Program-made: the position numbers and the translations under genes
Notes under the pieces: model-generated
What the model was told of the DNA's origin: nothing
Databases searched by the model: none
What the model saw: only the letters and a program-made list of their open reading frames with translations
From: Imbricaverruca yamaguchii
Taxonomy: Eukaryota; Arthropoda; Thecostraca; Neoverrucidae
Assembly: GCA_034440575.1 (NCBI GenBank)
Contig: JAOTOL010001641.1
Span: 2,940,001-3,004,000 of the forward strand
DNA: 64,000 nt
Reading direction: 5' to 3'
Part shown: positions 1 through 12,387 of the stretch, in pieces
How the letters are laid out: every line of letters starts with the position of its first letter
Numbering within the stretch: position 1 is the stretch's first letter

Positions 1-12
1 TCACACGGCAGG

Positions 13-205
13 GTGGCCGTCAGCGGCCGTCAGCGGCCGTCAGCGGCCAGCAGCGGCCAGCAGCAGCCGGCAGCGGCCGTCAGCGGCCGGCAGCGGCCGT
101 CAGCGGCCGGCAGCGGCCAGCAGCAGCCGGCAGCGGCCGTCAGCGGCCGGCAGCGGCCGTCAGCGGCCGGCAGCGGCCGGCAGCGGCCGTCAGTGGCCGG
201 CAGCT
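13..205. repeat. GC-rich minisatellite, 10-bp units in 60-bp blocks
   Basis: Ten-base units such as CGTCAGCGGC, CGGCAGCGGC and CAGCAGCAGC alternate. Two consecutive 60-bp blocks (about 55-114 and 115-174) look identical, so six 10-mers form a higher-order unit. The open frames across it (Ser-Gly-Arg-Gln-Arg-Pro type repeats) come from the period being compatible with open reading on both strands. They are not evidence of a gene. Confidence 0.9.
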
Positions 206-249
206 GCCCCTCCACCGCAACACGCGCACACCATGGCTGCCGCACACAC

Positions 250-790
250 CGGTCAAGTGGGTCAGGCGGGTCACATGGATCAGGTGGGTCACGCAGGTCA
301 GGTGAGCCACGTGGATCAGGCAGGTCAAGTAGGTTAAGTGGGACGGGAGGGGCAATTGAATAGCACGAGCCAGGTCAGTCACGTGGGTTACATTGATCAG
401 GTGAGTCATGTGGATCAAGGTCGTATAGGTGAAGATGGTCAGGTGGGTCACATGGGTCAAGTGGCTTATGTGGGTCACATGGTACACATGGTTCAGACAG
501 GTCGGGTCGGTCAGGTCCGGTATCGCATGGATGAAATGGATGATAGGATCACATAGGACATGTGTGTCAGATGGGTCAGTTTAATCGGATGGGTCGCATG
601 GAATATACGGGCCAGACGAGTCAAGTGGGTCACATATGGCACATTGGTTAGCCGGATCATGTGGATGAGTGAGACAGATCAGACGGATCGCAAGGGTCGG
701 ATGAGTCCGGCCCTTGTGACGGCCGACGGATCAGAGTGCTAGATGGGCGAATGGGTCAGGCAAGCCAGGCGGGTCTCGTGGTTAGGCCAG
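250..790. repeat. Degenerate 9-bp minisatellite (GGTCAxGTG)
   Basis: Repeated variants of GGTCAGGTG, GGTCACATG and GGTCAAGTG run with a period of about 9 bases and decay towards the right end. The minus-strand frame reads as Thr-His-Leu/Val triplets because the period is a multiple of three. AGGTCA words resemble nuclear-receptor half-sites, but here they follow from the repeat unit. Confidence 0.8.
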
Positions 791-1480
791 CAGAGGGGTT
801 GATGTACCCTGTCTAGCGCGGCTTGACAGGCAGCTCGCCGGACTGTTTGGGAGGGGAGGCGAACGGTAGCGTGATTAAAAATACTTATATAGGTCCGTTA
901 CTGATTACCATGCCTAATTCGAATGCATCCGTTCCCGGTTAAAACATGCTAGATTGATCGGATTTGGGTTGGTTCGTTTACATTTGTCGCAAGGTGAAAG
1001 GCGAACCAGACGGGCGATGTCTCCCGTAAGATCCTCTCCTAGATACTTTGCTAGTCAGGCACACGCACTCCTGGCCAGTGATGCTCACCGGGTTGGTCAG
1101 CCGTCGGTCATCCCATCGCGAGGCTTAAGTGCGTAACCTCAGCCTTACGACTGTTCTTCGACATCGAGTTGTCCTTTTCGGCGGGGCTCTCTGTTTGCGG
1201 ATGTCATGTGTTTTGGTGACAGATCCGCCTGGCACAGCTGGTCGTGCCAGCAGGTGATCTCAGAGCCGACGATCCGAAACTCGACGGCCGGTGATTTGAC
1301 CACAGGGTCAGAGCTTCGAGAGAGCTTCACAAGGCCCTGAGTCCTCTATAACCTCCACGGCTTGGCGAACCGAGGGGAACTGGGGACCGCCGTCCTCTGA
1401 CCTCAGACAAGAAAGCGCAGTTGGATTATATGTAGAAGGTGAAGGATGCTTCGAACGACACTATGCAGCGCGAGGTTCAG
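790..1480. other. Unassigned intergenic sequence
   Basis: CpG-containing unique-looking sequence. Short minus-strand frames run on from the LINE remnant to the right, and part of this interval may be its decayed 3' end. No exon, RNA gene or clear repeat boundary is visible. Confidence 0.4.
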
Positions 1481-2900
1481 GTTTCTTGGTGTCTGATTAT
1501 TGTACCGTTGATATCAAATGATGTGTGACTTGGTCGTGCTGAACCGCAGTTCCTGTCTGAGAAGCGCTTATCAGTGAAACCGGGAGCCAGCGCACACCAT
1601 GTCCGATGTCCGTGGCCAACGCAAAATCGTCCGTCAAGGCCAGGTCATTGCATTCGGGTTTGTCCCTCCACTTGGTCGACGCAGATGGCGCTGCCCCAAT
1701 GCCCTCAGCAGCTCATCTGTCACCATGTTGAATAGCATCGGGTACATGTAGTAGCACCGCCTGACACCGCGTTCTATCAGGATTGATGTTCTGCTTTGAC
1801 CACCACTGATGGTTTTGGTGACCCCCCCCCCCCGCATTACCAGTCACACACTATACTGGCGAACATTTTTCCGACACTAAGCCGCCTTAACGCGCTGGGA
1901 ATGAAGTTATCGAACACCTCGAATGTCTTGGTGGCGTCCAAGAAGGCTATGTTCAGAAGGGGCGGGGATAGCCGAGTGGCTACAGCGTTGAACTCTGGAT
2001 ACAGTTATCCCGGGTTCAACGCTCGCACCGCTCTCGCACTTCAAAATTCCCGGCCCACCGGTAAAACAGTGTGGGTGGCGCCGATTAGCGGTGAGTGGTT
2101 GCATAAAGTGCGTCGTGAACCAGCAAATTCAACCAAAAAGAAGAGATATTCAGAGCATCCGTCAACACTGGCCAATGCCTTCTGCCTCATGCCGACAAGG
2201 ACGTTAACCCGAAGCACACAGTCCAGCAGCTTGCGATGCAAGCGCCGGCCACCAACCGATAGTAATGGGTCGAAACTCATTCAAGTCCCAGATCTCCGGT
2301 GTTTTGGAATGATCGCCGTCCCATTGATCTGGAGAGCCTTCGGATCTCTGTCCAGCCCGAGGAAGATGTTCACTGTTCACTGTTCAGCGTCGGCCGGATG
2401 ACCGCCGACCCCACGTGGTGGTGATGGCCTTCACCGAGATTTCATTTGCGCCGGTCATTGGATAGAATCCAAGACCCTTCAGAGCACCCCGGGACTCATT
2501 CGCAGCGAATTGGATCAATGCGCTCTTGTCCCACGTGAAGGGTTACCTTGTGGTTATCGACCGGCAAGTATGAACCAAACCGGCACTGGTAGGTGATGCC
2601 CACGTCGTGTGTTCGAAAGGCTGTTTGCCTGCGGTGGAATTTGGCTGCCGAAGTTTCTTCATGAGATTCTACCAGTTAGTCCGGAGTAGTCTTTGGTAGA
2701 CACGGCATCGTGCTCTGCAACTTTGCGATTGATTCCTAACTGGCTCGGACGGCGGTGGCCTGCCACCGTGGGGGAGGTCGTTGATGATCATTGATGGCTC
2801 TGCCGCCCCGTGGTGGACGGTTGAGGCGACGAGCTTACTGACCCCCAGCACATAGACATGAAATACGATGGCTACACTTCATGTCCAACGTCCCACCAAT
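1480..2900 (-). pseudogene. Degenerate LINE reverse transcriptase, R2/NeSL-like
   Basis: The minus strand carries fragments of a non-LTR reverse transcriptase in several frames. Around 2280-2150 the frame has a Pro-Leu-Leu/Leu-His-Arg-Lys-Leu-Leu block and then an Arg-Gln-Lys-Ala...Val-Asp-Gly-Cys-Ser-Glu block, matching the R2-type 'RQ..F...DG..EN.FLL' region. Around 1837-1634 is an Ile-Glu-Arg-Gly-Val-Arg...Pro-Met-Leu-Phe-Asn-Met-Val motif (RT motif GV.QG.PLSP.LFN.V). Just beyond, in another frame (about 1655-1600), is Leu-Ala-Leu-Thr-Asp-Asp-Phe-Ala-Leu, the catalytic x-D-D motif. Frameshifts, stops and a SINE insertion at about 1959-2142 show it is dead. The family placement rests on motif spacing read by eye; another site-specific or R2-like clade is possible. 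Confidence 0.6.
1959..2142 (+). mobile_element. tRNA-derived SINE, family A, copy 1
   Basis: It starts with a GGGGAT-GCCGAGTGG block, which resembles the A box of a Leu/Ser-type tRNA, followed by CCCGGGTTCAACGC, which resembles a B box. Downstream come a conserved body (GGCCCACCGG...AAACAGTGTG...GGCGCC...GTGAATG...ATAAAGTG...GTGAACC) and an A/C-rich tail. The same body occurs at 36264 and 47850. This copy is the most diverged of the three and lies inside the LINE remnant. I see no clean target-site duplication here. Confidence 0.85.
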
Positions 2901-3296
2901 GGTCAACACATTGTGGTTGAATTGTACTGCCACGGCTAGCCTTTCAATCTCGTCGCGATCTCTCGGACCAGCGTGGATCTGTGTTAATGAGGTATCACGA
3001 TCCCATCCCACTCGGTGGCCGGCGCCGCTGGACACCGCCTTAGATCATTAGAAACGGCCTCACAGACGATGACAATGCTCCTAAGGAGCCAGAAGTCGTG
3101 GCGGCAAGTCCAGAGGCTCAGACGTGGTCTGAGGAATTTCCGCTGAATAATCCTCAGCCGAAGTCAGAGGAACGTCCTCGAACGCTTACTGAGAGCAATA
3201 TCTATTCATTTAATTTGGATTTTTAACAGCCTTCATCACAATATTGTATCAAAATGAAAGCACCATTAGTTCGAATACATTGCTTTATAGCTGTAC
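2900..3296. other. Unassigned spacer before the 67-bp array
   Basis: Short minus-strand frames may be upstream parts of the LINE remnant. The last ~100 bases (about 3190-3296) turn AT-rich just before the tandem array begins. No gene is visible. Confidence 0.4.
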
Positions 3297-4788
3297 TTAG
3301 GTGGCGCCAGTCCAGCTGGTACCGACCAAAGGCTGGCCACCCAGCCGTCGGTCACAGCGGTACTTAGGTGGCGCCAGTCCAGCTGGTACCGACCAAAGGC
3401 TGGCCACCCAGCCGTCGGTCACCGCGGTACTTAGGTGGCGCCAGTCCAGCTGGTACCGACCAAAGGCTGGCCACCCAGCCGTCGGTCACAGCGGTACTTA
3501 GGTGGCGCCAGTCCAGCTGGTACCGACCAAAGGCTGGCCACCCAGCTGTCGGCCACAGCGGTACTTAAGCGGTGCCAGTCCAGCTGGTACCGACTAAAGG
3601 CTGGCCACCCAGCTGTCGGCCACAGCGGTACTTAAGCGGTGCCAGTCCAGCTGGTACCGACCAAAGGCTGGCCACCCAGCCGTCGGTCACAGCGGTACTT
3701 AGGTGGCGCCAGTCCAGCTGGTACCGACCAAAGGCTGGCCACCCAGCTGTCGGCCACAGCGGTACTTAAGCGGTGCCAGTCCAGCTGGTACCGACTAAAG
3801 GCTGGCCACCCAGCTGTCGGCCACAGCGGTACTTAGGTGGCGCCAGTCCAGCTGGTACCGACCAAAGGCTGGCCACCCAGCTGTCGGCCACAGCGGTACT
3901 TAAGCGGTGCCAGTCCAGCTGGTACCGACTAAAGGCTGGCCACCCAGCCGTCGGTCACAGCGGTACTTAGGTGGCGCCAGTCCAGCTGGTACCGACTAAA
4001 GGCTGGCCACCCAGCTGTCGGCCACAGCGGTACTTAAGCGGTGCCAGTCCAGCTGGTACCGACCAAAGGCTGGCCACCCAGCCGTCGGTCACAGCGGTAC
4101 TTAGGTGGCGCCAGTCCAGCTGGTACCGACCAAAGGCTGGCCACCCAGCTGTCGGCCACAGCGGTACTTAAGCGGTGCCAGTCCAGCTGGTACCGACCAA
4201 AGGCTGGCCACCCAGCCGTCGGTCACAGCGGTACTTAAGCGGTGCCAGTCCAGCTGGTACCGACCAAAACCCAGCCGTCGGTCACCGCGGTACTTAGGTG
4301 ACGCCAGTCCAGCTGGTACCGATCAAAGGCCGACCACCCAGCCGTCAGTCACAGCGGTACTTAAGTGGTGCCAGTCCAGCTGGTACCGACCAAAGGCTGG
4401 CCACCCAGCTGTCGGCCACAGCGGTACTTAAGCGGTGCCAGTCCAGCTGGTACCGACCAAAGGCTGGCCACCCAGCCGTCGGCCACAGCGGTACTTAAGC
4501 GGTGCCAGTCCAGCTGGTACCGACCAAAACCCAGCCGTCGGTCACAGCGGTACTTAGGTGACGCCAGTCCAGCTGGTACCGATCAAAGGCCGACCACCCA
4601 GCCGTCGGTCACCGCGGTACTTAGGTGGCGCCAGTCCAGCTGGTACCGACCAAAGGCCGGCCACCCAGCCGTCGGTCACCGCGGTACTTAGGTGGCGCCA
4701 GTCCAGCTGGTACCGACCAAAGGCCGGCCACCCAGCCGTCGGTCACCGCGGTACTTAGGTGGCGCCAGTCCAGCTGGTACCGATTAAG
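3297..4788. repeat. 67-bp tandem array, about 22.5 copies, with higher-order repeat
   Basis: The unit runs from GTGGCGCCAGTCCAGCTGG through GGTACCGACCAAAGGCTGG to CACAGCGGTACTTAG. Two main sequence types differ at the start (AGGTGGCGCC or AAGCGGTGCC) and near the end (CCGTCGGTCAC or CTGTCGGCCAC). Two units, near 4235 and 4495, lack 8 bases and are 59 bp long. The stretch 4168-4427 is repeated at 4428-4687 with a 260-bp offset (67+59+67+67), a higher-order unit. The many 65-66-codon frames span exactly three units because 67 is not a multiple of three, so each ends at the next in-frame TAG. They are not genes. Confidence 0.97.
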
Positions 4789-4789
4789 A

Positions 4790-6630
4790 GGCAGCCGCCC
4801 GTGTTATGACCACGTCGCCATGCCACGTTATCTACGCGCCTCAAGACCGGGTGCTGCATGGTCAGCGTCGTTACGATATGGACCTCGTGCTAAACGTTTG
4901 CATTCGGTATACACTGAGAGGGCGGGTTGTGACGCAAACAAGTATCGTGACAAAGCAGGGCGCCTATGCTGCTTCGGCAATTCGCCATGGTGTAATTAAG
5001 TTTGAGATACGCACAACATATTTGGCAGATGAGTTAGATTTCGGCAAGATTGCAACGAATTTTGACTGAATCGGATTGTTTTTGACGCACATACACGTAC
5101 ATTGGAGGTGTTGATGCAAGTACATTGGAGGTGCTGATGTATATAAATTGGAGGTTCGATTTTCACATTCGTCTCCACCGCCGGATATGGGGCACGCATC
5201 CATAACGTGGATGCACGGTGCAGAATCGGTTGGGAGTTCGGGGGCATCCACTAAGATAAATAATTTCGCAGAGATGCAGAATCGTTGAAATTCGTTTTAC
5301 TTATTTGGAAATCTCTACACTGCAACACAAACTGGACGCAATAAGGTGCATATCTACACGGGTTGCTTGTCGAGGTATAGTGTTCAATCCTGTGCCATTA
5401 GCAAAACCGCAGCCCAGCTTCAGGGCCGCATAGCCACAAGACTCAACGTGAAAAGCTTCGAAAAGTCCTCTTTCCTTTGCCTGACCATCACGTAATTTAT
5501 TGTCACATATTACAGTACGACACGTTATACTAGCTTAACATCAGCAGCAGGTGCAGTAAGACATGACTATGTCAGATTCGTTTCAATTCTGGGTATTGAT
5601 ATGTAATGGCCTCGTATGACAAGATCAGAAGGTAATGGAAGAGCTACAGTTGACTTTAACAGAGCCAAGTTCTGGACTTTTGAGCTCCCTTCATCAATGA
5701 GAAATTCAACTTAACTGAAGGATGGACAATCATGTGAGGTATCAGGAACCTCACAGTTAACATTTTTATTGTTAGAAGAGGCCCTGAAACGTATGCACCT
5801 TCTTTTTGAACTTCAATAAACACTTCAAACCATGCAGTCCGTAAAATCAGCTTTCAGCTGTGTGACTTCAGCATAGAAACCTATTGAATTCATGTAGCAC
5901 CACGAGCATGGCAGCTACAAGAAGCTCGGTGTGTTTCGTCGGTTTGGTGACTCTATCAGCTATCTAACGACCAACGAGTAGGCACTTTCCACCATCAGCC
6001 TTGTCAAATGCACGGCTGCGTAGCTAGATTAGATTGTGCCACCACAATCATACTGACATCATTACTTACGCATCAAAGACTCTGCACAAACTCACACTAA
6101 TTGCATCATTCGGAGATCTTGTTAGGCCAGAGTATCCGGGCTGTTCAACTAGCTTCCCAGGGCATATGGTATAAGTTAGGTTCAGAAACAATCTTTTCTG
6201 GTGTACATCTCAACAGCGAAATGGGGCCTAATCAACAAACAAAAAACAGCTATGCAGCTGGGCTGTGAGCGTCCTTAGCGACTGATCTTTTCGCTGAAGT
6301 TACGCTTACTTCGCATCACCTACATACATGCAAGGCTGGTAGGCACAGAGCGCTTCCGTCTCCCCTAAAGTATGGGTCGGAGATAGCCATCTCTTGTGGA
6401 ACTGCCTTGGCCGTGTCCCTGAGTTCGAGAGAAATAAGTCACGTTAGGTTGCAAACACATCACACAGTGCCATGTCGAACATTTAACAAAACGCTCATTA
6501 AAAACTCCCCTCGGGGTTCCTAGAGATTGACATCCATGGTCCCAAATAAGCACAACGTAGCCTCAAAAAATCGCATCAAGATCGGGCAAAAATGAAGCTG
6601 AAGCTGGGGTTGCTTTGATCGAACAGGGCC
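4790..6630. other. Gene-free sequence
   Basis: No exon or RNA gene is recognised. A short local duplication built on ACATTGGAGGTG lies at about 5098-5155. The rest is unique-looking, moderately AT-rich DNA with no frame over 95 codons. Confidence 0.5.
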
Positions 6631-6633
6631 CGG

Positions 6634-7782
6634 CACCCTCATGTCTCAGATTTTGAGCAAAATTGGTGTATAGAGTTATCTTATACCCTAAATCCATCCG
6701 TGTAAATTTTACTTCGATCAGATGAACGGTTCAGGAGCTATAGCATTGGACATTTCTGGAAGGTCACCGTGCAAGATTATGTTCGGTGGCCGATGACTAA
6801 GTGAATTATCAGTCAATATATATTATATTCAGACATTTTTGAGCTCTCAAAGATTCACGGAATATAATTTTAACGATAAGTGCAATATGTGATGAATAAT
6901 AAAAGTTACCCCATGACCTCAGGTCACGTGACCTCCAGTGACCTCGATGCCCTTAATTTTTTTTTCATTTACAGAATGGAAGGAACATGTTTTGGCTTGA
7001 TAAATAGCAAATAAAAATAGCCGTTTTCCTATAAATCCTAATTTGGAGTACGCAAACTTTACCATATTTGAACGCTTTCGAAGATTGAGCTATTAACTAG
7101 GCCGTCTCCCCATCCAAAATCCAATGCGGTTTGATAGCAACGTGTTCTCTGGCATTGTGTCGAGGTATGTCTTTTAATGTACTTATTGACCATCAATATC
7201 CAGTTACATGTATAAGACAAAAGGCGCCTTCTGACGTCAGAAGTGGCCATTGGCCTCAACTGAACTGGAGTCGACACCGGTAGCCCGTGTTTTGTTACAT
7301 CCAGCAATTGGATATATCCCATATTGGATGGAGGGACGGCCGAGTTATCAGCTCAATCATCGAAACACTTCAAATATCGTAGAGTTTGCGCTCTCCAACT
7401 GAGGATTTATAGCTAAAGGCCCATTTTATGTGTTAAGCTAAAACATGTTACTTCGATTTTGTTAATAAATACAAATTTCACGAGCATTGATGTCACCGGA
7501 GGTCACGTGAAAGGTCACGTGAGGCCATGGGGTGGCCAATTTGTTATTCATCACATATTACAAATATTGCCAGAATTGCATTCCTTGAACCTTTGTAAGT
7601 TCAAAAAGTCTGGATATTAATATTTTGACCGATTATTAACTTAGTTATCGGACACCGAACATAAACTTACAAAACCGTTGCTCCTGAACTGTTGAGCTGA
7701 TCGAAATAAAATTTGCACGGGCAGATTCAAGGCATGAAATTTTTAACACCAATTTTGCTCCAAATCAGAGACATGAGAGTGG
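6634..7782. repeat. Large imperfect inverted repeat (arms ~470-490 bp)
   Basis: The arm 6634-7122 is the reverse complement of 7318-7782 at roughly 75-80% identity by eye. Shared landmarks include GAGCAAAATTGGTGT, ATGTTCGGTG, ATATGTGATGAATAA, GGTCACGTGACCT, AACATGTTTT, CCTATAAATCCT-type and GATTGAGCT blocks in mirrored order. The loop is about 195 bp (7123-7317). No transposase frame is present. The arms resemble the dispersed family at 12540 and 62385 in having 'ACGGTCCAG..TATAGC...GGACATTTTTGAGA' type segments. It may be a fold-back element or two copies of one family inserted head to head. Confidence 0.8.
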
Positions 7783-7885
7783 ACACCTTTGCCTGGTCGA
7801 TTTGTCCTAGAATCCCCAAGCTCTCCAAAATAATTAGAGATTGCGAAAAGTACATTTCCGAGCTAGGAAAGTCGCTTCGGAGCCC

Positions 7886-8042
7886 TGGATTGGATTGCGG
7901 GCTTTACGACGCACTCAGCAGCGAGGCCATATGGCGTCGCCTGTCTCTCACCCTGGCAGGAAGGGCGGGCATCGCGGTGAATCGAACCCCATACCTCTGG
8001 CTTGCCAGGCACTCAGCCTAACCACTGAGCTACCGACACCCC
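7886..8042 (-). mobile_element. tRNA-derived SINE, family B, with target-site duplication
   Basis: On the minus strand the right end begins GGGTGTCGGTAGCTCAGTGG (A-box like) and continues to GGGGTTCGATTCAC (B-box like), a tRNA Gly/Ala-type head with no intact cloverleaf. The body extends left for about 157 bases in total. It is flanked by TCGCTTCGGAGCCC (7872-7885) and TCGCTTCGGATCCC (8043-8056), a 14-base duplication with one mismatch, which marks the exact insertion. Confidence 0.85.
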
Positions 8043-8056
8043 TCGCTTCGGATCCC

Positions 8057-9995
8057 AAAGCATAGCACCGGATGCCTTAGAAAATCGCATACGGCCCTGA
8101 AAAAAAATCGCACCGGAGCTCGAAAAACCACGGTGGGGAACAAAAATATGGCACGGGAGCCGTAAAATGAGGCCTGGGAGCAAGATCAGCCCGTAAAATA
8201 GGCTGTATGCTTATATCATCGACTTGTGGGCTCATAATTACATACAATATGAAATGATGAAATGGAAAAAATGAAGTTATTTTGCATTCTTTTGGAGGGC
8301 CATGTGCCGCCCACCTCCACCCCCACCCTACCACACCCTCACCCCCATGTTCAATCTTGCTCTTTCAAGAGTGAAGTTGCCCTCATCTCCAATATGAAAT
8401 GGAAATGGGCATGCAGCAATCATAGAACTGCGGGCTGCGATCGAAATGGGAGCACCGATGGCTCGCTCGCTCTGGTGACCTGTCACTCAGGACGGTTGTT
8501 TCCAGGCGACTGACCGTCACTGTTCATACAGGCTGATCAAGTTGATGTATGCTGTATCAAAGTACCCCGCATGTTTTCTGGTACAGGCTACGTGTTATTA
8601 AACATTTGACCACGGCATAGCGGTAAACGACAAAAGGATTTCACCGTTGCAAAGCTAAGCGAATATGGTAATGATAACGTACGCCGGAAGAGTTAGCAAG
8701 TGGGCGACAAATTTGAAATTATGAGTGAAGCAAACATTTGAATTTTACTTTCGCTCCAAAAATATGTCACTGACCGTCACCATTCCGCAACTACGCGTCA
8801 AAAGGATATACACTTCTTCTTGCCGTGAGAAGACGGTGCCAGTAGCAACATGCTTGGTAGCCATGGAAATTGGCTTCATACTTTTGGAGTAAACGCTATT
8901 GCATCAACCATGTCGTGTATCAATTAGACCTGGTCTCGCCTGCATCATGTGCACCAGCTGGAAATCGCCGCCAAAACACATCGAATCTATACAACATAAT
9001 CTGAGCTGAGAAAATGGATTCAAAGATACAACGAATAGTTGATGATGTCTGTACATGTATATCCTAGGTATCAAGCGTGTTGTAACTTCTTTTGAGTGGG
9101 CAAGTGCACCTAATATTGGCTTTGCCCATCCCCTAAATAATTTCAACTTTAACATGTGATCCTATTTGAGTGCACCCACCCCCATTCATTTTGGTCAGCC
9201 CAATGGCTTAATGTATTGTGCCCCCCCCCAATGAGTTTCAAAAATGAACAACCGTGATGTGTAAGGGAGATTCGTGTGGTACCGGACACACAGCTATAAG
9301 CTCCTATGACTTGCGTCTTGGTGGACCAAAATCAACAGGGAAATGCGCTGACGATAGGCTGAGGGTGTTTCTTTCATACGATACCTGGTGTACAATATAT
9401 TGGCCTCCGATTGGCTTCACCACCTTTTCTGAACAAATTTAAGACTGATAACACCTGACAAGCTTTGTCAAATCCCAACTTACCGACCGATAAAATGCCA
9501 ACCTGTTTTTACCACCAAAATGCATGACATTCTTCCAGAGAGGTGAGAACTATGAGGCTCTAATAGTATCGGACGTGGTCCAATACTACCCATGCTGGTC
9601 AATCCAATATCCAATACGCTCACGCTGGTCCGAAATGCTTATGCATTTAATACCAGCATGAGCGATCTGTTATTCTGAACAGTCAGCAATTGTTTCGCAT
9701 GTCAGGCTCGACGAAACAAGAATGTATGTATTTATTACATTGAAGCGCAAGGTTGGATTATGCATCACAAACGAAGCATCAATAAAGGTTCAATGACATC
9801 AAAACGTACATTGCAAACGTTAGAACTTAAATGAAACACAGAGGATGGGAGACAAATAGACAGCTGAACAGGTAGACATGCATGAAGTTAAACAGAGACA
9901 GTGGGACAGAGCACACGAAACAGAGGAACATATAGACGGAGTAACAGAGACACAGAGAGAGAGGAGATTGTGACGAGAGAGAGAGTGAGAGTGAG
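8057..9995. other. Gene-free sequence
   Basis: No exon is recognised. It holds a poly-C run at about 9221-9229. Near 9590-9655 are inverted copies of the word ACCAGCATGAGCG. From 9830 onward it grades into AG-rich sequence leading to the microsatellite. Confidence 0.5.
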
Positions 9996-9997
9996 AG

Positions 9998-10470
<473 letters not shown>

Positions 10471-10479
10471 GAGAGAGGA

Positions 10480-11050
10480 AAGATAGAGAGCGAGAGCGAG
10501 AGTGAGAGAGAAAGAGAGAACGAGAGAGTGTGAGAGATGGAGACTCAACACGTCATCATGTGCTTGTACAGAAATAATTTAATCATGTTATAAAATTACA
10601 ACACGAACAAAAACGGAGGGATAAACGTACTCATCATACTGCATGCAGCGGAAGTATACGTGAAAACGAGTGTGAAATAGCACTTTTGCTGTGGGAACAA
10701 GGAAAAGGAAACCTCCGTAAGCATGACTTGCAGTATCAACGTTAAAGGGCACGGAGGTGTGGATTACTTGATGTGCCACCATAAACAAAGACGAACAGTG
10801 AACAGTTATGTGAACAGGCGGTGAAGCGATCAGAGCACCAGCCAGCAGCGGTCGGCGCATGGGTCCTGTAGATGAGCCATGTAAAATTGCATTAACCTTT
10901 CCTAAGTAATCACGCCGGTCAAGAATGACAAACATTGAGGGTTTGTCTGCTCGCCAGTAACAAAAATAGCATTTCTGCTGATAGAACAACTATCCATTTA
11001 CGATGGGTAGTCACTCTCACCAAGAGTACTGTGACTGACAAAGTAACTTC
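10480..11050. other. Gene-free sequence after the microsatellite
   Basis: The minus strand has a 133-codon frame (10588-10989) with no recognised domain and no obvious splice context. I do not call it a gene. Confidence 0.4.
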
Positions 11051-11052
11051 TG

Positions 11053-11145
11053 TGCAGTGGCGTAGCCACTTGGGCGGCGGGGCGGTCGCCCCCTCCATGG
11101 GTTCCCACGGGCCCCGGCGCTGCCGGAGGGGGCGCGCCAAGGGTT
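11053..11145 (+). mobile_element. Fragment of a DNA transposon/MITE terminus
   Basis: The sequence starts CAGTGGCGTAGCCA and continues into a G/C-rich GGGCGGCGGGGCGGTCGCCCCC stretch. That opening is common at the ends of hAT-like and other cut-and-paste elements in animals. I could not find the matching opposite end in the window, so this is probably a truncated relic. Confidence 0.4.
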
Positions 11146-11224
11146 CGTGCGTAATCATCTACGGGATCACCATGGGAAAGATAGCAAGGCCAGCAGTACT
11201 TCTCATGGCTGTTGTCGGTTTCCT

Positions 11225-11585
11225 TAGAACGTCTGCGAGGCCTCACACACTCACGGAGGCTTTCAATGTCTACTGCCCTTACGAACGTCTGCTGGACGTT
11301 ACCAACGCATACGGGTTTCAACCAACGTTCACGAGTCCTTGAGAACGGATGCGGGAACTTACTGACGCCTACAAGCCCTTACGGACGTCTGCGGGTCCTT
11401 GCAAACGTCTAAGACTTCTGATGAACGTCTAAGAACCCTTGTGGACATCTAATGGTTCCTACGAACGTCTCTTGATCCTTACGAACGTCCACGGGACCGT
11501 ACGAACGTGTGCGAGCCATTACAAACGTATGTGGCCTGTGTAAACGTGTGCGGAACCTTACGAAAGCGTGCGAACCCCTGCGATG
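11225..11585. repeat. Degenerate 20-21-bp tandem repeat
   Basis: Units like CTTACGAACGTCTGCGGGTC repeat about 17 times with heavy divergence. The core ACGAACGTCT is the best-kept part. Frames crossing it are artefacts. Confidence 0.8.
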
Positions 11586-11589
11586 CGGA

Positions 11590-12385
11590 TCAAACTGCAG
11601 ATGTTATTTACTTACCGGTTACCGAATACTGAATCGACGTCTTTTCCAATGGAGTTTTGACGTCCCGCATCTAGATGTATAATTAAGCTGACTGTATACC
11701 TGGCTTATGTACTTCCCATTGGTTTGTGATTTCTTACAATTTGAGAAGGAAGGGGATGTGACGATCCGAGACGTATGCGGATTAAGAAGAGAGAAAACAA
11801 CTTGATTGGTGTATTGAAAAGCGAGCCGTTTTCGAAAAGAAGTGTCCGAAACCCGGGACCTCGAAAATTATGTGGGTAGTCCTGGCCCTCTTCGCAAACT
11901 TCGCCCCCTACATGAAGAGTGTATGGCTGCATCGCTGGCAGTGTGTATGCTCTGGAAATTGAATCATAGTGTGCATTTACATCTGTGTGTCTATGTTTGT
12001 ATTTGTAGAACTGAGAATAGTGTATATAGCACTCACCACTATTGTGCATTGTCACTATTGTTTCATAAATGCAGATATATCAGATCTACGTGTGTGTTAT
12101 ATGAAAACGAAAAGCTGCTTATTGCTTACGCGCACACCATATGGAAAACGGAGCGCCTACGAATGCGTTATTTTCTGATACTGCGCTTTATTGTCGTGGC
12201 TGAAGATGCTAGATGCCCTAATGAAACGCTACGTGGATGCAACATAGGCACAATTTTGCATGCAGTTTCTGCGCAAGACTTCCTACGACTTCAGAGCCTC
12301 TCAAAGAAGCATATCATCGCTAAGTACACTGCAACCTTCGATGGAGGGTGCATTGAAGCTGATCTGCTCCCAACGTGTGCTAACA
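11590..12385. other. Gene-free sequence with a 222-codon open frame of unknown meaning
   Basis: A plus-strand frame (11842-12510) is open but ends in the CACG/CACA microsatellite and shows no recognisable domain. Its composition changes along its length. I regard it as chance rather than a gene. Confidence 0.4.
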
Positions 12386-12387
12386 CG

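Noticed and set aside
250..790. Cluster of nuclear-receptor response elements (AGGTCA)
   Set aside because: The words arise from the 9-bp minisatellite, with no conserved spacing beyond its period.
3297..4788. CRISPR-like array
   Set aside because: The whole 67-bp unit repeats without unique spacers, and the genome is animal.
3301..4999. Series of 65-124-codon plus-strand frames
   Set aside because: They are produced by the 67-bp tandem unit (three units = 201 nt between in-frame stops) and have no independent coding signal.
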